From: Fibrobacter sp. UWB10
Lineage (GTDB): Bacteria > Fibrobacterota > Fibrobacteria > Fibrobacterales > Fibrobacteraceae
Length of the DNA: 64,000 nt
Reading direction: 5' to 3'
NCBI RefSeq assembly: GCF_900182935.1
Contig: NZ_FXUE01000003.1
Span: forward strand, 124,001 to 188,000
In this document: positions 40,175-49,686 of the stretch, piece by piece
Layout: each line of letters starts with the position of its first letter
Numbering within the stretch: position 1 is the stretch's first letter
Made by a program: the position numbers and the translations under genes
The notes under the pieces: generated by a model
Seen by the model: only the letters and a program-made list of their open reading frames with translations
Told to the model about the DNA's origin: nothing
The model's database searches: none

Positions 40175-41575
40175 ATGAAGAATCGTTTGACGTCTAATCT
40201 TTTGTTCGGCCTTGCCGCCGCTTCCTTCTTTGCAGTGTCTGCATTTGCTCAGGAAGCCGCCCCTGCCGCCGAAGCCCCCGCTGCAGCCCCTGTTGCTGAA
40301 GCTCCTGCTGCAGCCCCTGCTGAAACTCAGGCCGCTCCTGCTCAGGAAGCCCCTGTCGTCGCTCCGGCACAGGAAACACCGGCTGAACAGCCTGTCGCTG
40401 CCGCTCCTGCTGAAGAAGAAAAATCCGCTGAATCTGCTCCTGCTGAAAATACAAACCCGGGCGAAGTGGCCGACGCTGCCGGTAACGCTTTCGACATGCT
40501 CAAGGCCAGCATGAGCGAAGGTACTTCTGAAGCCAAGATGGAAGTTAAGTATAATGGCGAAGTTGAATTTGACATCTACACGGGCAATGTCTTGGAAGAT
40601 GAAGACCTGAACCATTCCTATGCTTCTACCTTTGACCTGAATTTTGAAGTCAAGTTCAATGAAAAGTGGTCTGCTTTCGTGGGTCTTGAAGCCGATGGTG
40701 AAACGACGGATCCGTTTGCCATTTACAATGGTGCCTACATTCAGTATCAGCCGGCTGAATTCTTCGCCGTCAAGCTGGGTGACCTGACCTTCTCGGAAGG
40801 TGCATTTGTTGCCTACTATGACTACGATGATCCTGCTGACAATGCTGCTGGCATGAAGGAACATGATATCCGTGGTTTTGAAATTGACTTGGCTGGCTTT
40901 ATTCTTGGCTTTGGCTTTGGTCGTGGCGGTAACGACTGGGCCGACGAAGATGGTGCCAAGGTTTACGATGTCCACGCCGCTTACGAATTCGACTATGCCG
41001 GTCAGCACTTGCGTCCGTATGTGGACTACAAGAGCTTCCAGACCACTCAGCATAACGAACTCCATGCCGGTGTAGAAGCGGGCCTCTCTCTCGGTGGCTT
41101 TGGCTTCAGGGCTGTGTATGGTTTCCATGCTGATTACCTGATGGACGACGGTGATGTCGTGGAAGGTCAGGACTGGACTTCTACTGCCCACGCCTTCTTG
41201 GTTGAGCCGACTTTCGAAGTGGGTATGTTTGATATCAAGACGACTGCCTTCTACGCCCTCATCGACAGAGGTGATGCAGCCGAGGATGCTAGCGACCTTG
41301 ATAACGGCGAAATCCCGGAATACTTCTTCCTGTACGCCGAACCGGCTTTCAAGTTTGCTGAATTCATCAAGGTTGGCATTCCTGTAGAATACCACACGCA
41401 CACTTTGGATGATGATGACGATACCGCTGCTACGTTCGATGTCGGTGCCCGCGTCTACATCACTCCGGTCGAAAACCTGGAAATCACCGCTTTCGGCATG
41501 GTGGATGTTGCCGTGCAGGATAACGAAGACGATGACGCTCTGCGTTTCGGTCTTGAAACGGTGTACAGCTTCTAA
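40175..41575 (+). CDS. Porin-like outer-membrane beta-barrel protein
   Basis: A 466-residue secreted protein. Start at the ATG at 40175 behind AAGGGAGAG; an upstream GTG in frame is not convincing. Signal peptide ending SAFAQ (about residue 25), then a Pro/Ala/Glu-rich tail (repeats of PAAEAPAAAP, residues about 26-105), then a barrel domain with alternating aromatic strands (DIYTGNVL, YIQYQPAEFFAVKLGDLTF, FGLETVYSF at the C-terminus). Strongly acidic overall. Probably an outer-membrane channel; substrate unknown. It has a sigma-54 promoter plus a DtxR-like box, an unusual combination, and follows the feo operon on the same strand. Confidence 0.75.
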   Translation: MKNRLTSNLLFGLAAASFFAVSAFAQEAAPAAEAPAAAPVAEAPAAAPAETQAAPAQEAPVVAPAQETPAEQPVAAAPAEEEKSAESAPAENTNPGEVADAAGNAFDMLKASMSEGTSEAKMEVKYNGEVEFDIYTGNVLEDEDLNHSYASTFDLNFEVKFNEKWSAFVGLEADGETTDPFAIYNGAYIQYQPAEFFAVKLGDLTFSEGAFVAYYDYDDPADNAAGMKEHDIRGFEIDLAGFILGFGFGRGGNDWADEDGAKVYDVHAAYEFDYAGQHLRPYVDYKSFQTTQHNELHAGVEAGLSLGGFGFRAVYGFHADYLMDDGDVVEGQDWTSTAHAFLVEPTFEVGMFDIKTTAFYALIDRGDAAEDASDLDNGEIPEYFFLYAEPAFKFAEFIKVGIPVEYHTHTLDDDDDTAATFDVGARVYITPVENLEITAFGMVDVAVQDNEDDDALRFGLETVYSF

Positions 41576-41600
41576 TTACCTCGCATAATGCGCAAAAAGG

Positions 41601-41632
41601 GGACTGTGGCGTTTTGCCGCGGTCCTTTTTTT
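41601..41632 (+). terminator. Intrinsic terminator after the porin-like gene
   Basis: Stem GGACTGTGGC / GCCGCGGTCC with two wobble pairs, loop GTTTT, followed by seven T. Confidence 0.85.
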
Positions 41633-41653
41633 ATGTGAAGGGGAATGGCGGGC

Positions 41654-42643
41654 TTATTTCCCCTTCATACTTGCCTGGATTTTGGCGATGACTTCTTCTG
41701 GCGTCACGAAATTCAAAACGCTGAAAGCCGTCATTTCATTACCCATGTCCTTGAACGAGGCTCCAAAGTGATAAACCGTATCATCCACAAGCAAAAATCG
41801 ATCGTGAATAGTGCGCATGGTCTTCAGTTCTAAGTCGGGATATTGCTTATTGTGCATGTCCTTGGCTGCCTTAAATTCGGGAGTGATACGTGCGGAATAA
41901 ATGACAGCCTTAACATCTTTCGCACGCATTGCGGCAAATTTTAAAACCTCGAGATTTGCATATGGATCGATAAACACCACGGACCGCTTCGCGGATTTCA
42001 CCAAATCAGCAATCAGAACAAGTCCGTCAAACCGAGTTCCTGTCGCAAGGATGCCTCCTGTGGGTGTTTGGACGGCTTTGACAAAGAAATCAATATGTTT
42101 TTCAACGGTCGAAAGACGATTGTCCACATTTTCGAGTTTCGTTCCCTGGTTTTCAATTAATTGCCGTTGTTCCTGAAACTGATTGGCGATCTGCATTCCA
42201 GTCGCAACCATTCGTTGATTTACGGCATAACCTTTGAGCATGTAGTCTTTCAGGATTTTATTTGCCCACTGGCGAAAACGTGTTCCTGCAATGGACTTGA
42301 CTCGATAGCCGACGGAAATGATGACATCTAAATTATATAGGACGACTTCCGAAGATTGTGTTTTCCCTTTGATTGCGCCATGCGGAGTGGTATGTGCAAA
42401 ATTTGCACATACCACTTTGGAATCTAATTCGCCTTCATTGAACGCGTTTTTGATTTGCTTTGCAATAACGGAACGATCTCTCTCGAATAATCGTGCCATC
42501 TGTGCCTGCGTGAGACAGACCGTCTCGTTTTCAACGCGCACCTCCAAGCGGACTTCACCTTCCGGCTGGTAAAGGACGATTTCACCAGAATCCGATTTCG
42601 CAATCGGATTCAACGAATCTCCATTTTCCTTGGTTTTTCCCAT
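41654..42643 (-). CDS. RhuM-family protein with C-terminal HDR/PLD-like domain
   Basis: A 329-residue protein. The N-terminal two thirds match the RhuM (virulence protein) family: VCLTQAQMARLFERDRSVIAKQIKNAF, then VVLYNLDVIISVGYRVKS and RFRQWANKILKDYMLKGY, a DNA-related module spread by mobile elements. A coiled stretch follows, then a domain with RSVVFIDPYANLEVLK, TIHDRFLLVDDTVYHFGASFKDMGNEMT (HDR about residue 278) that resembles the end of the ORF6N protein at 30219. The start at 42643 is supported by AGGTAAGG; a longer frame reaches 42664. Possible nuclease or defence factor. Confidence 0.8.
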   Translation of the reverse strand: MGKTKENGDSLNPIAKSDSGEIVLYQPEGEVRLEVRVENETVCLTQAQMARLFERDRSVIAKQIKNAFNEGELDSKVVCANFAHTTPHGAIKGKTQSSEVVLYNLDVIISVGYRVKSIAGTRFRQWANKILKDYMLKGYAVNQRMVATGMQIANQFQEQRQLIENQGTKLENVDNRLSTVEKHIDFFVKAVQTPTGGILATGTRFDGLVLIADLVKSAKRSVVFIDPYANLEVLKFAAMRAKDVKAVIYSARITPEFKAAKDMHNKQYPDLELKTMRTIHDRFLLVDDTVYHFGASFKDMGNEMTAFSVLNFVTPEEVIAKIQASMKGK

Positions 42644-42694
42644 AGCCTTACCTATGGAACGCATGCCCCGTAACGGGCCCCTGTCGGGGGATAT

Positions 42695-42719
42695 AAAAAA
42701 GCGTCAGTACTTCCGACGC
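42695..42719 (-). terminator. Attenuator-like hairpin upstream of the RhuM gene
   Basis: GCGTC / GACGC stem (42719-42715 and 42705-42701) followed on the minus strand by six T, about 50 bases upstream of the start. Two more GC-rich hairpins (CCCG-TAA-CGGG at 42667-42677 and CCCC-N4-GGGG) follow. Leader attenuation or the end of another transcript. Confidence 0.4.
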
Positions 42720-42977
42720 AGAATGAAATATACAATACTATTCCAAGTTGGACTATGCCAAAATCGATGATTTTACCGAAATTTGCCTATTCTTGTGCTT
42801 AGATGGTATTTTCTTCTGTAATTATCGCTCACTTTGTAAATATTTATGTATTTTTGAAAGTAAATAGAGTTTTAGCTCTTGTTCTCACATTGAAATCGGG
42901 AAAATTTCAACTTACACGAGGACAAGGCGAACGCTCACGCAGGCACGCCGTTTTTGCGGTGTGTTTCAGTTTGCTGT

Positions 42978-43111
42978 GCCGACTTTTAGTCGGCCTTTGG
43001 TTGCATGACCAATGGGCAACAGCCCTTTCGGGGCGTGGGTCGTTTGCGTTTATCGTGTAAGGGCCCTTTCCCGAGCCTCAATGTGGTAAATGCAACGACT
43101 CACGCCTTTTT
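42978..43111 (+). other. Structured intergenic region with nested inverted repeats
   Basis: The 500 bases between the RhuM gene and 43182 hold no convincing gene. Seen: hairpin GCCGACT-TTT-AGTCGGC (42978-42994), and a long imperfect inverted repeat 43032-43052 / 43087-43106 (about 20 bases each) followed by five T. It may be a non-coding RNA with terminator or a dispersed palindromic repeat unit. Confidence 0.4.
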
Positions 43112-43181
43112 GTGTTCCTAAAATTGACTGGGTTCTTTGCGCCAGAGTTAATCTCTATGCGTTAATGAAGGGGAATGCCGT

Positions 43182-43898
43182 ATGCCGTTCAAAGTAGAAA
43201 TGGTGAAATCTGAGAACGAAAAAAATCGTGAAGAATTGTGGAAATTTTACGAAAAGGCTATAGAAGGAAGGAATGCTTTTTATAACCATTATGTTAAATA
43301 TGTGAATTTATACGCAATATTTACTGGTGCATTGTTTGTAGCTTTCTATACCTTGTTAGGAAAGGGTGATTGCAAACTATATGCTGTGTTAGTTGCTTGT
43401 TTGGGAATGATTACATCCATTTTATGGTTGTGCAGTGTAAAAGGGTACTATTCCTGGATTATAAGTTGGATTAATGTGGTTAAATATTATGAAGAACGTT
43501 TAAACAGTGGTCTCTCTGTTCACGAAGCATGTTTTGTGTATGGGCTGTATTATGATTGCAATAAAGATTCCTGTATTTTAACAAAACCATCAAGTTTTTC
43601 GACGCAGAAATTGACTATGCTTTTTGTCGAATTAATGATTATTGGCTGGTTCTTTTCGATAATTCTATTGTTTGCGTCCAAACAGATTACAGAAATTTTC
43701 CAATTTTTGTTCGTTTTTTATCCAGTTGTAGTGTATCTGATAATTTTCTGCGTTGTTTTTGCTTCAATAATCGTTTGTGGGCGTATTCGGGAAAAAATAA
43801 AAGACAATGTAGAAGATCATTATAAATTGAAGCGTACAACTAGAGAGCATTTTTCTGTGGAGTCTCCACTTCCCCCAAATTGTCGCAACAAAGCCTAA
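43182..43898 (+). CDS. Hypothetical four-helix membrane protein
   Basis: A 238-residue protein with two pairs of membrane helices: YVNLYAIFTGALFVAFYTLL and LYAVLVACLGMITSILWLC, then LFVELMIIGWFFSIILLFA and FLFVFYPVVVYLIIFCVVFASIIV. The N-terminal 40 residues and a middle segment with several cysteines are soluble; the end is basic. The layout recalls small RipA/SLATT-like membrane proteins seen in conflict systems, but I cannot assign a family. AT-rich. It stands alone, just before the giant GLUG gene, which may be co-transcribed. Confidence 0.65.
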   Translation: MPFKVEMVKSENEKNREELWKFYEKAIEGRNAFYNHYVKYVNLYAIFTGALFVAFYTLLGKGDCKLYAVLVACLGMITSILWLCSVKGYYSWIISWINVVKYYEERLNSGLSVHEACFVYGLYYDCNKDSCILTKPSSFSTQKLTMLFVELMIIGWFFSIILLFASKQITEIFQFLFVFYPVVVYLIIFCVVFASIIVCGRIREKIKDNVEDHYKLKRTTREHFSVESPLPPNCRNKA

Positions 43899-43926
43899 AC
43901 GCTTAACCTTTATACAAGAGGTTTCT

Positions 43927-46900
43927 ATGATGATGCAAAAAATCAAAAAGATTGCCTTGGTTTGTGCCACATGGATTGGCGTGCTGAATGCTGCACCCGC
44001 AATTTGGGATGGTTCAGCCGATATTTCTTGGTATGAACCCGGGGCGCAAGCTTATAACCTGACCACTGCGGAACAGCTCGCAGGTCTTGCAAAGCTTGTG
44101 AATGAGGGAACATCTGATTTTGATGGTAAAACAATTACTTTAGGATTTGATATTTTCTTGAATGATACTGCAGGAATCGGAGATACTTCATGGTATAATA
44201 TTTCTCACACTGAATGGACTCCTATTGGAACTAAAAAAAATCCTTTTAGGGGAGAATTTGATGCGCTAGCAGGGAAAAATAATCGCAAAATATTCGGGTT
44301 GTACATTAAGAATGGAAATGATTATGCGGGCTTTTTTGGATACACAGAACATTTAAAGGTGAGTAACCTTGATTTAGTTGCAGGAAGTATTACTGCCCAA
44401 AATTATGTTGGAGCTGTTGCGGGATATGCGATAAACGCAATCATTACGAATGTACATAGTAAGGTGAATGTGTCAGGAGCCAATTGTGTTGGAGGCTTAG
44501 TAGGTTTCTCAACGGGAAAATTAAATGCAAGTTCTGTGGAAAGTCGTGTTTTGGGAATAGATTCTGTTGGTGGCGTTGCTGGTTATGTTGATGAAATTGA
44601 ATCTAGCGTTCACGACAAAGGATATGTTCAAGGTCGTAATTATGTTGGTGGAATCGCTGGCGCGTCTGCAGTGATATCTGGTTCCCATCACGAAGGTGGT
44701 GATGTTGTTGGCTTAGGTTCCTACATTGGAGGCGTGGTTGGACAATGTTCTTCTGTAAATAACAGCTTCGCAGAAAGTTCTGTGAGGGGTGTTTCTTATG
44801 TAGGAGGAATTGCGGGAATTTCAGAAGAGATAAAAAATGTTCATCATTGCGTGGGAAATGTAATTGGAAGTGGTCATTATGTTGGCGGAATAGCCGGCTT
44901 TAGTAATTCAATATATACTAGCTATGCAGAAGGAGATGTTATAGGAGATTCAAGTTATGTTGGTGGTGTAGTTGGATCTGCAAAGGGATTGTTAAGTACG
45001 GTTTATCATACGGGTGGTAACATAACCGGTCGCGCCTATATAGGTGGATTAGCTGGAAATACAAATCGAATACATTTGTCATATTCAGAAGGAAATGTTG
45101 TGGGCGAAGATAACTTTGTTGGTGGTCTCGCCGGCTATGCTAGAGGGACGATTGATTCGTCGCATTCAAAGGGAAATGTAAATGGAACTGAATATGTTGG
45201 CGGCTCTGTTGGTTTTTCAAAAGGTTTGTTGAATGGAGTTTATCATATTGGTGGTGACATAACTGGTCATGCCTATGTAGGAGGCTTAGTAGGAAATGCA
45301 AACCGAATACGTTCGTCATATTCAGAAGGAAATGTTGTGGGCGAAGATAACTTTGTTGGTGGTCTCGCCGGCTATGCTAGTGGAACGATTGATTCGTCAT
45401 ATTCAGAAGGAAATGTAGGTGGTATTGACTATGTTGGTGGTCTAGTTGGTTTTGCTTTAGCATCCATAACAGAATCTTATTCAAAGGGGAATGTCTCGGG
45501 ATTAAACAATTTCATAGGTGGTTTAGTTGGTCAATCGTCGGGAACAATCTTCAACTCGCATTCATTGGGGAATGTCGAGGGTGAGAATTATATAGGAGGG
45601 TTGGTTGGACATTCTTATTTCTATAGCAAAACAGACAGAGATACAATTGTTCATGTTGTGCGAAACTCATATGCAATAGGTGATATTCGAGGACAAAATT
45701 ATGTGGGAGGTCTCGTGGGTTTAGACTCTATTTACAATGGCGATTCGACGACCGTAGATACTATAACAACATTATCGTTAATAACCAAAGTGATGTATAA
45801 TTCTTATTCTAAAGGGACGGTAACGGCTGAGGGGAATTATGTTGGAGGAGTTCTTGGAAAATCAAATTATAATTATGGCGTCAAAAACTCCTTCTTGCTG
45901 ATGGAGTCAGTACATCATATGGATGGTAGTATAAATGGGATCTCCTACGTTGGAGGATTGGCTGGACAATTGACCGGATCTATAACGAATAGCTTTTCGG
46001 AAGGATCTGTGATTGGCGAATGCGATTATGTTGGCGGCTTGGTTGGATTGAATTTTTATGCTTTTCAATCAGATGGCAATGCGGTCTCAACTCATGAATC
46101 TCGAAAAATCAAAGTTTTACAGAATTCGTATGCTACGGGGGATGTATATGGTAAAAATTTTGTCGGTGGATTAGTTGGAACCGATTATTTTTATGCAGAT
46201 ACTATTCTTTATAAACAAATTTCAAATACCCCAATTCGAATAATTTATAAATCACATTTTAAAGGTAGAGTTGTTGGTAAACATGATTATGTCGGAGGAT
46301 TGTTGGGAAGGACCGATTATCCAGATGAAGAACATTATAGTATGCATATAGATTCTTCGTTTCATATAGAAGGACATATAGAAGGAATGGGATTTGTCGG
46401 TGGTGTTGCAGGATTATTGTTTGGAGAAATTGAGAATTCTTATTCTAAAGGAAATGTCTCGGGCGTAACCGATTATGTAGGCGGCGTCGTAGGATATGCT
46501 TCATATGTAGTTGATTGTTTTTCAGAGAGTGATGTGATGGGTGGAAACTATGTTGGAGGCGCCGTAGGATTTATTTCATCTAAAACAAAAAATGGGGCAG
46601 GGTATTTGCGAAATACTCATTCTTCAGGGCTAGTAGTTGGTTCCGGTGATTATGTAGGTGGAGTTGCGGGTAAAGCTCTGATTGGCAGCATTAGCCCAAT
46701 TGATTCAATCTATCATATCAATGGCGATGTAAAGGGAGCCTCGTATGTGGGTGGCCTGGTCGGTCATGCTTCGTATTTAAAAAATTCATATTCAAAAGGG
46801 AATGTGTATGGACGCGGAAATTATGTCGGAGGAATCGCGGGATATACGGGAACGATAAGAATGTCCAATTCTATTGGCGATGTTAAAGGATCTGGCGAAT

Positions 46901-49515
46901 ATGTTGGGGGTGTTGCTGGCTATGCGGTTACAAAAATTGATTCGTCTTCTCATATAGGTGGGGATATTACAGGCGAAAAACTTGTAGGAGGCTTAGCTGG
47001 ATATGCTCGGGAGGTGACGAATTCGTCGTCAGAAGGAAATGTCTTCGCTTCAGGAGATGTTGTTGGTGGCATAGCAGGAAATTCTCGAATTATAAATAAT
47101 GTTTGTCACAAACAGGGAAATGTTGTTGGTGTAAATAATGTGGGAGGGATTGTTGGAAAAGGTGGTAGTATTGAAAATTCCTTTTTTATTGGAAATGCTT
47201 TTGGAAAAGATTCTGTCGGTGGCGTTGCTGGATCTGCGGAAAGTGATATTTTTAAATCCTACTTTATTGGCGATTCTGTAATAGGCATTTACCAAGTGGG
47301 AGGTCTTGTCGGAGTCGTGAATGGTCGAGTAGATTCTTCCTATTCGACTGCAAATGTCAAAGGTGACGATAACGTTGGCGGTTTGATTGGAAGTTCCTAT
47401 GGAAATATCTCTTGTTCGTATGCAACGGGTAATGTGATTGGCGATGTTGACAATTCTAGTGCCGGTAACGATAACTTGGGTGGTCTTGTCGGGTATGCTT
47501 ATAAAGGCTCTATCTCAAAATCATTGGCTATAGGTGATGTTAGCGGAACGACAAAATTAGGGGGACTTGTCGGTCGATTTGATGGAACAAGTATTTCGCA
47601 GAGTTATGCTCAGGGAAATGTAACTGGTTCATATTATGGAAATCCAGCCGATGAAGTGGGAAACTTCTATATCGGTGGCTTGATTGGCTATGGAAAGGGG
47701 TCTGTTTCCGAAACATATGTAAGTGGCTCGGTAAAAGGCATTGAAGATGGTCCCGTTTATACAGGTTGTATTGTAGGCTATGTAAATGGCTCTATGGAAA
47801 TAGCGGATTCCTATTTTGATAGCGAAAAATGTAATCTTACGTTTGAAGGCAAGACGGGAATCGCCACAATTTCTAATTCTCCAGCACAAACGACTGCTGC
47901 AATGCAATCATCGTCTACTTATGGAAATTGGGACTTTATAGATACATGGAGAATTATCGGAGAGTCTTACCCAAGATTATCATGGTTCGTAGGAACTCTT
48001 GCCGAGGCGATTGTGGAAACAGCTTCGCTTAAAGATTTTGTTTATGACGGCAAAGAAAAAAAGCCTGCTGTGAAGTCTATAACATTGTACGGAACAGCAT
48101 TATATGAAGGAACCGATTATACGGTTTCATACCAAAATAATGTAAATGCTGGAACTGCTATAATAAATATTTGTGGAATTGGGACGTATTCAGGGTGTAA
48201 ACCTGTTTCTTTTGAGATTTCTCCAGTAAACGTAGCTGTTTCTATCGCTGCAATAGATAATCAGGTTTATAATGGAGATTCTATAACGCCAAATATTTCA
48301 GTGCTAGTTGCCGATACCGTGATAAACCCGATAGATTATCGATTATTTTACACTAATAACATTAACGCGGGGAAGGGCTCTGTTCAGGCCGTTCTTACGG
48401 GTAATTACTCTGGTTCCGCAAAGGCTGATTTTATTATTGAAAAGGCCCCTTCGACAATTTTAGAGTTACCGACTGCAAAGGATGTCTATTTCGGTCAAAC
48501 ATTGGCAGATGCGATAATTGACGGCGGCGATGCCAATGTGGATGGCTCTTTTATCTGGTCTGAATCCAATGTGATTCCGGATGTAGTAAATAAAGGCTAT
48601 GAAATTACATTCGTTCCTGCGGATGCACAAAATCACCTTACTGCAACTGCAATAATTCCTTTAACAGTTAAGAGAAATGTGATTGTATTTACATATGGCA
48701 AAGATACTTTACAGGTAGATACATTGCTATATGGGGATCTACCTCAATTTGATGGAGATTTGCCAAAGAAAGAATCCGCTCAATATGTATATACCTTCAA
48801 AGGGTGGTCTCCCGAAATTGTAAAGGTTGCTGGTAGCGCTTCTTATAAAGCAGTCTATGATAGCACAATTCGCAAATACACCATTAGTTTTTATAGCGAA
48901 GATAGTCTTTTGCAGTCTTCTGAAATTGAATATGGAAAAATGCCGGTTTTGAAGACATCTAATCCTAAAAAAGCTATGAGTACGGCTTATACATACCAAT
49001 TCAAGGGATGGTTCCCAACGCTTGTTTCCGTTGCAGGAGATGCTGAATACAAGGCTGTATTCGACAGTACAATTAGAATGTATCAGATTTCTTTTGTGAA
49101 TGGCAGAGATACCCTGCAAAAAGATTCTATTGCTTATGGAGATTCGCCAAAATACACTGGCAAAACACCAACAAAGGCTTCGACAAAGAATTACAGCTAT
49201 GAATTTACAGGTTGGTCCCCTAAGATAGAGAAAGTTGTTGGCGAGGCTGCCTATCATGCGGTATTCGATAGTACGAAGTTGGCCGGAATAATGGATAATC
49301 AATTTGCTAATTTGGAAATGTCTGTAAGCGTAATTTCTCGCAATATTCAGATTTCAACTGCTCCGGTAGGCTCTGTTTATGCAATCTTTGATGTGCAGGG
49401 GAGTGTGTTGAAGAACGGCTATGTTGAATCTGCCAATTTCAATATTGCCGTACCGCAAGCAGGTAATTATATGATACGAATCGGAAATCATGTTCAGAGA
49501 ATTAGCGTAAAATAA
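43927..49515 (+). CDS. Giant GLUG-repeat surface protein, probable type IX cargo
   Basis: A 1862-residue secreted protein with a signal peptide ending LNAAPA. From about residue 150 to 1310 it consists of some 38-39 GLUG repeats (YVGGLVGYA...SYSEGNVxG), forming a long beta-solenoid. Then two MBG/bacterial Ig-like units (about 1366-1580: FVYDGKEKKPAVKS, NQVYNGDSITPNIS), three InlB/Flg_new-type repeats (YTISFYSEDSL...FKGW, about 1586-1785) and a C-terminal 75 residues (ISTAPVGSVYAIFDVQG...YMIRIGNHVQRISVK) like type IX secretion sorting domains. Role: adhesin or surface fibre, possibly for fibre or host contact. A 65-base identical stretch marks a recent internal duplication. Confidence 0.85.
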   Translation: MMMQKIKKIALVCATWIGVLNAAPAIWDGSADISWYEPGAQAYNLTTAEQLAGLAKLVNEGTSDFDGKTITLGFDIFLNDTAGIGDTSWYNISHTEWTPIGTKKNPFRGEFDALAGKNNRKIFGLYIKNGNDYAGFFGYTEHLKVSNLDLVAGSITAQNYVGAVAGYAINAIITNVHSKVNVSGANCVGGLVGFSTGKLNASSVESRVLGIDSVGGVAGYVDEIESSVHDKGYVQGRNYVGGIAGASAVISGSHHEGGDVVGLGSYIGGVVGQCSSVNNSFAESSVRGVSYVGGIAGISEEIKNVHHCVGNVIGSGHYVGGIAGFSNSIYTSYAEGDVIGDSSYVGGVVGSAKGLLSTVYHTGGNITGRAYIGGLAGNTNRIHLSYSEGNVVGEDNFVGGLAGYARGTIDSSHSKGNVNGTEYVGGSVGFSKGLLNGVYHIGGDITGHAYVGGLVGNANRIRSSYSEGNVVGEDNFVGGLAGYASGTIDSSYSEGNVGGIDYVGGLVGFALASITESYSKGNVSGLNNFIGGLVGQSSGTIFNSHSLGNVEGENYIGGLVGHSYFYSKTDRDTIVHVVRNSYAIGDIRGQNYVGGLVGLDSIYNGDSTTVDTITTLSLITKVMYNSYSKGTVTAEGNYVGGVLGKSNYNYGVKNSFLLMESVHHMDGSINGISYVGGLAGQLTGSITNSFSEGSVIGECDYVGGLVGLNFYAFQSDGNAVSTHESRKIKVLQNSYATGDVYGKNFVGGLVGTDYFYADTILYKQISNTPIRIIYKSHFKGRVVGKHDYVGGLLGRTDYPDEEHYSMHIDSSFHIEGHIEGMGFVGGVAGLLFGEIENSYSKGNVSGVTDYVGGVVGYASYVVDCFSESDVMGGNYVGGAVGFISSKTKNGAGYLRNTHSSGLVVGSGDYVGGVAGKALIGSISPIDSIYHINGDVKGASYVGGLVGHASYLKNSYSKGNVYGRGNYVGGIAGYTGTIRMSNSIGDVKGSGEYVGGVAGYAVTKIDSSSHIGGDITGEKLVGGLAGYAREVTNSSSEGNVFASGDVVGGIAGNSRIINNVCHKQGNVVGVNNVGGIVGKGGSIENSFFIGNAFGKDSVGGVAGSAESDIFKSYFIGDSVIGIYQVGGLVGVVNGRVDSSYSTANVKGDDNVGGLIGSSYGNISCSYATGNVIGDVDNSSAGNDNLGGLVGYAYKGSISKSLAIGDVSGTTKLGGLVGRFDGTSISQSYAQGNVTGSYYGNPADEVGNFYIGGLIGYGKGSVSETYVSGSVKGIEDGPVYTGCIVGYVNGSMEIADSYFDSEKCNLTFEGKTGIATISNSPAQTTAAMQSSSTYGNWDFIDTWRIIGESYPRLSWFVGTLAEAIVETASLKDFVYDGKEKKPAVKSITLYGTALYEGTDYTVSYQNNVNAGTAIINICGIGTYSGCKPVSFEISPVNVAVSIAAIDNQVYNGDSITPNISVLVADTVINPIDYRLFYTNNINAGKGSVQAVLTGNYSGSAKADFIIEKAPSTILELPTAKDVYFGQTLADAIIDGGDANVDGSFIWSESNVIPDVVNKGYEITFVPADAQNHLTATAIIPLTVKRNVIVFTYGKDTLQVDTLLYGDLPQFDGDLPKKESAQYVYTFKGWSPEIVKVAGSASYKAVYDSTIRKYTISFYSEDSLLQSSEIEYGKMPVLKTSNPKKAMSTAYTYQFKGWFPTLVSVAGDAEYKAVFDSTIRMYQISFVNGRDTLQKDSIAYGDSPKYTGKTPTKASTKNYSYEFTGWSPKIEKVVGEAAYHAVFDSTKLAGIMDNQFANLEMSVSVISRNIQISTAPVGSVYAIFDVQGSVLKNGYVESANFNIAVPQAGNYMIRIGNHVQRISVK
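45079..45380 (+). repeat. Identical 65-base repeat inside the GLUG gene
   Basis: 45079-45143 and 45316-45380 are identical over 65 bases, 237 bases apart, while most GLUG repeats differ at the DNA level. This points to a recent duplication or gene conversion of a two-repeat unit. Confidence 0.8.
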
Positions 49516-49536
49516 TTCCCAACAAAAGCGAAGTTT

Positions 49537-49561
49537 GGGCGGACGTCATGTCCGCCCTTTT
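49537..49561 (+). terminator. Terminator after the GLUG gene
   Basis: Perfect stem GGGCGGAC / GTCCGCCC with a 5-base loop and TTTT. Confidence 0.8.
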
Positions 49562-49575
49562 GCGTTAGGGATAGT

Positions 49576-49655
49576 CGCCCGAAGGGCGGAGACTTGCTTG
49601 CAAGGCTCGGTGAGCGAAGCGAGTATAGCCCGACCCGGCGAGGGACGAGCCGGGT
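49576..49655. repeat. GC-rich palindromic cluster
   Basis: CGCCC-GAA-GGGCG (49576-49588) and ACCCGGC / GCCGGGT (49633-49655) plus smaller palindromes in an otherwise gene-free 250-base gap. Looks like a dispersed extragenic palindrome unit. Confidence 0.4.
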
Positions 49656-49686
49656 AACACCCCTTTTTACCCCCAATTTCCATAGC

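Noticed and set aside
42900-43110. Integron attC-like or tmRNA-like sequence in the hairpin-rich gap
   Set aside because: No attC core sites, no integrase and no tRNA-like or tag-coding part could be found; kept only as a structured region.
44400-47800. Regular repeats that could suggest a CRISPR or tandem repeat array
   Set aside because: They are in frame, degenerate, and encode GLUG units in one open frame; there are no constant repeats with unique spacers.
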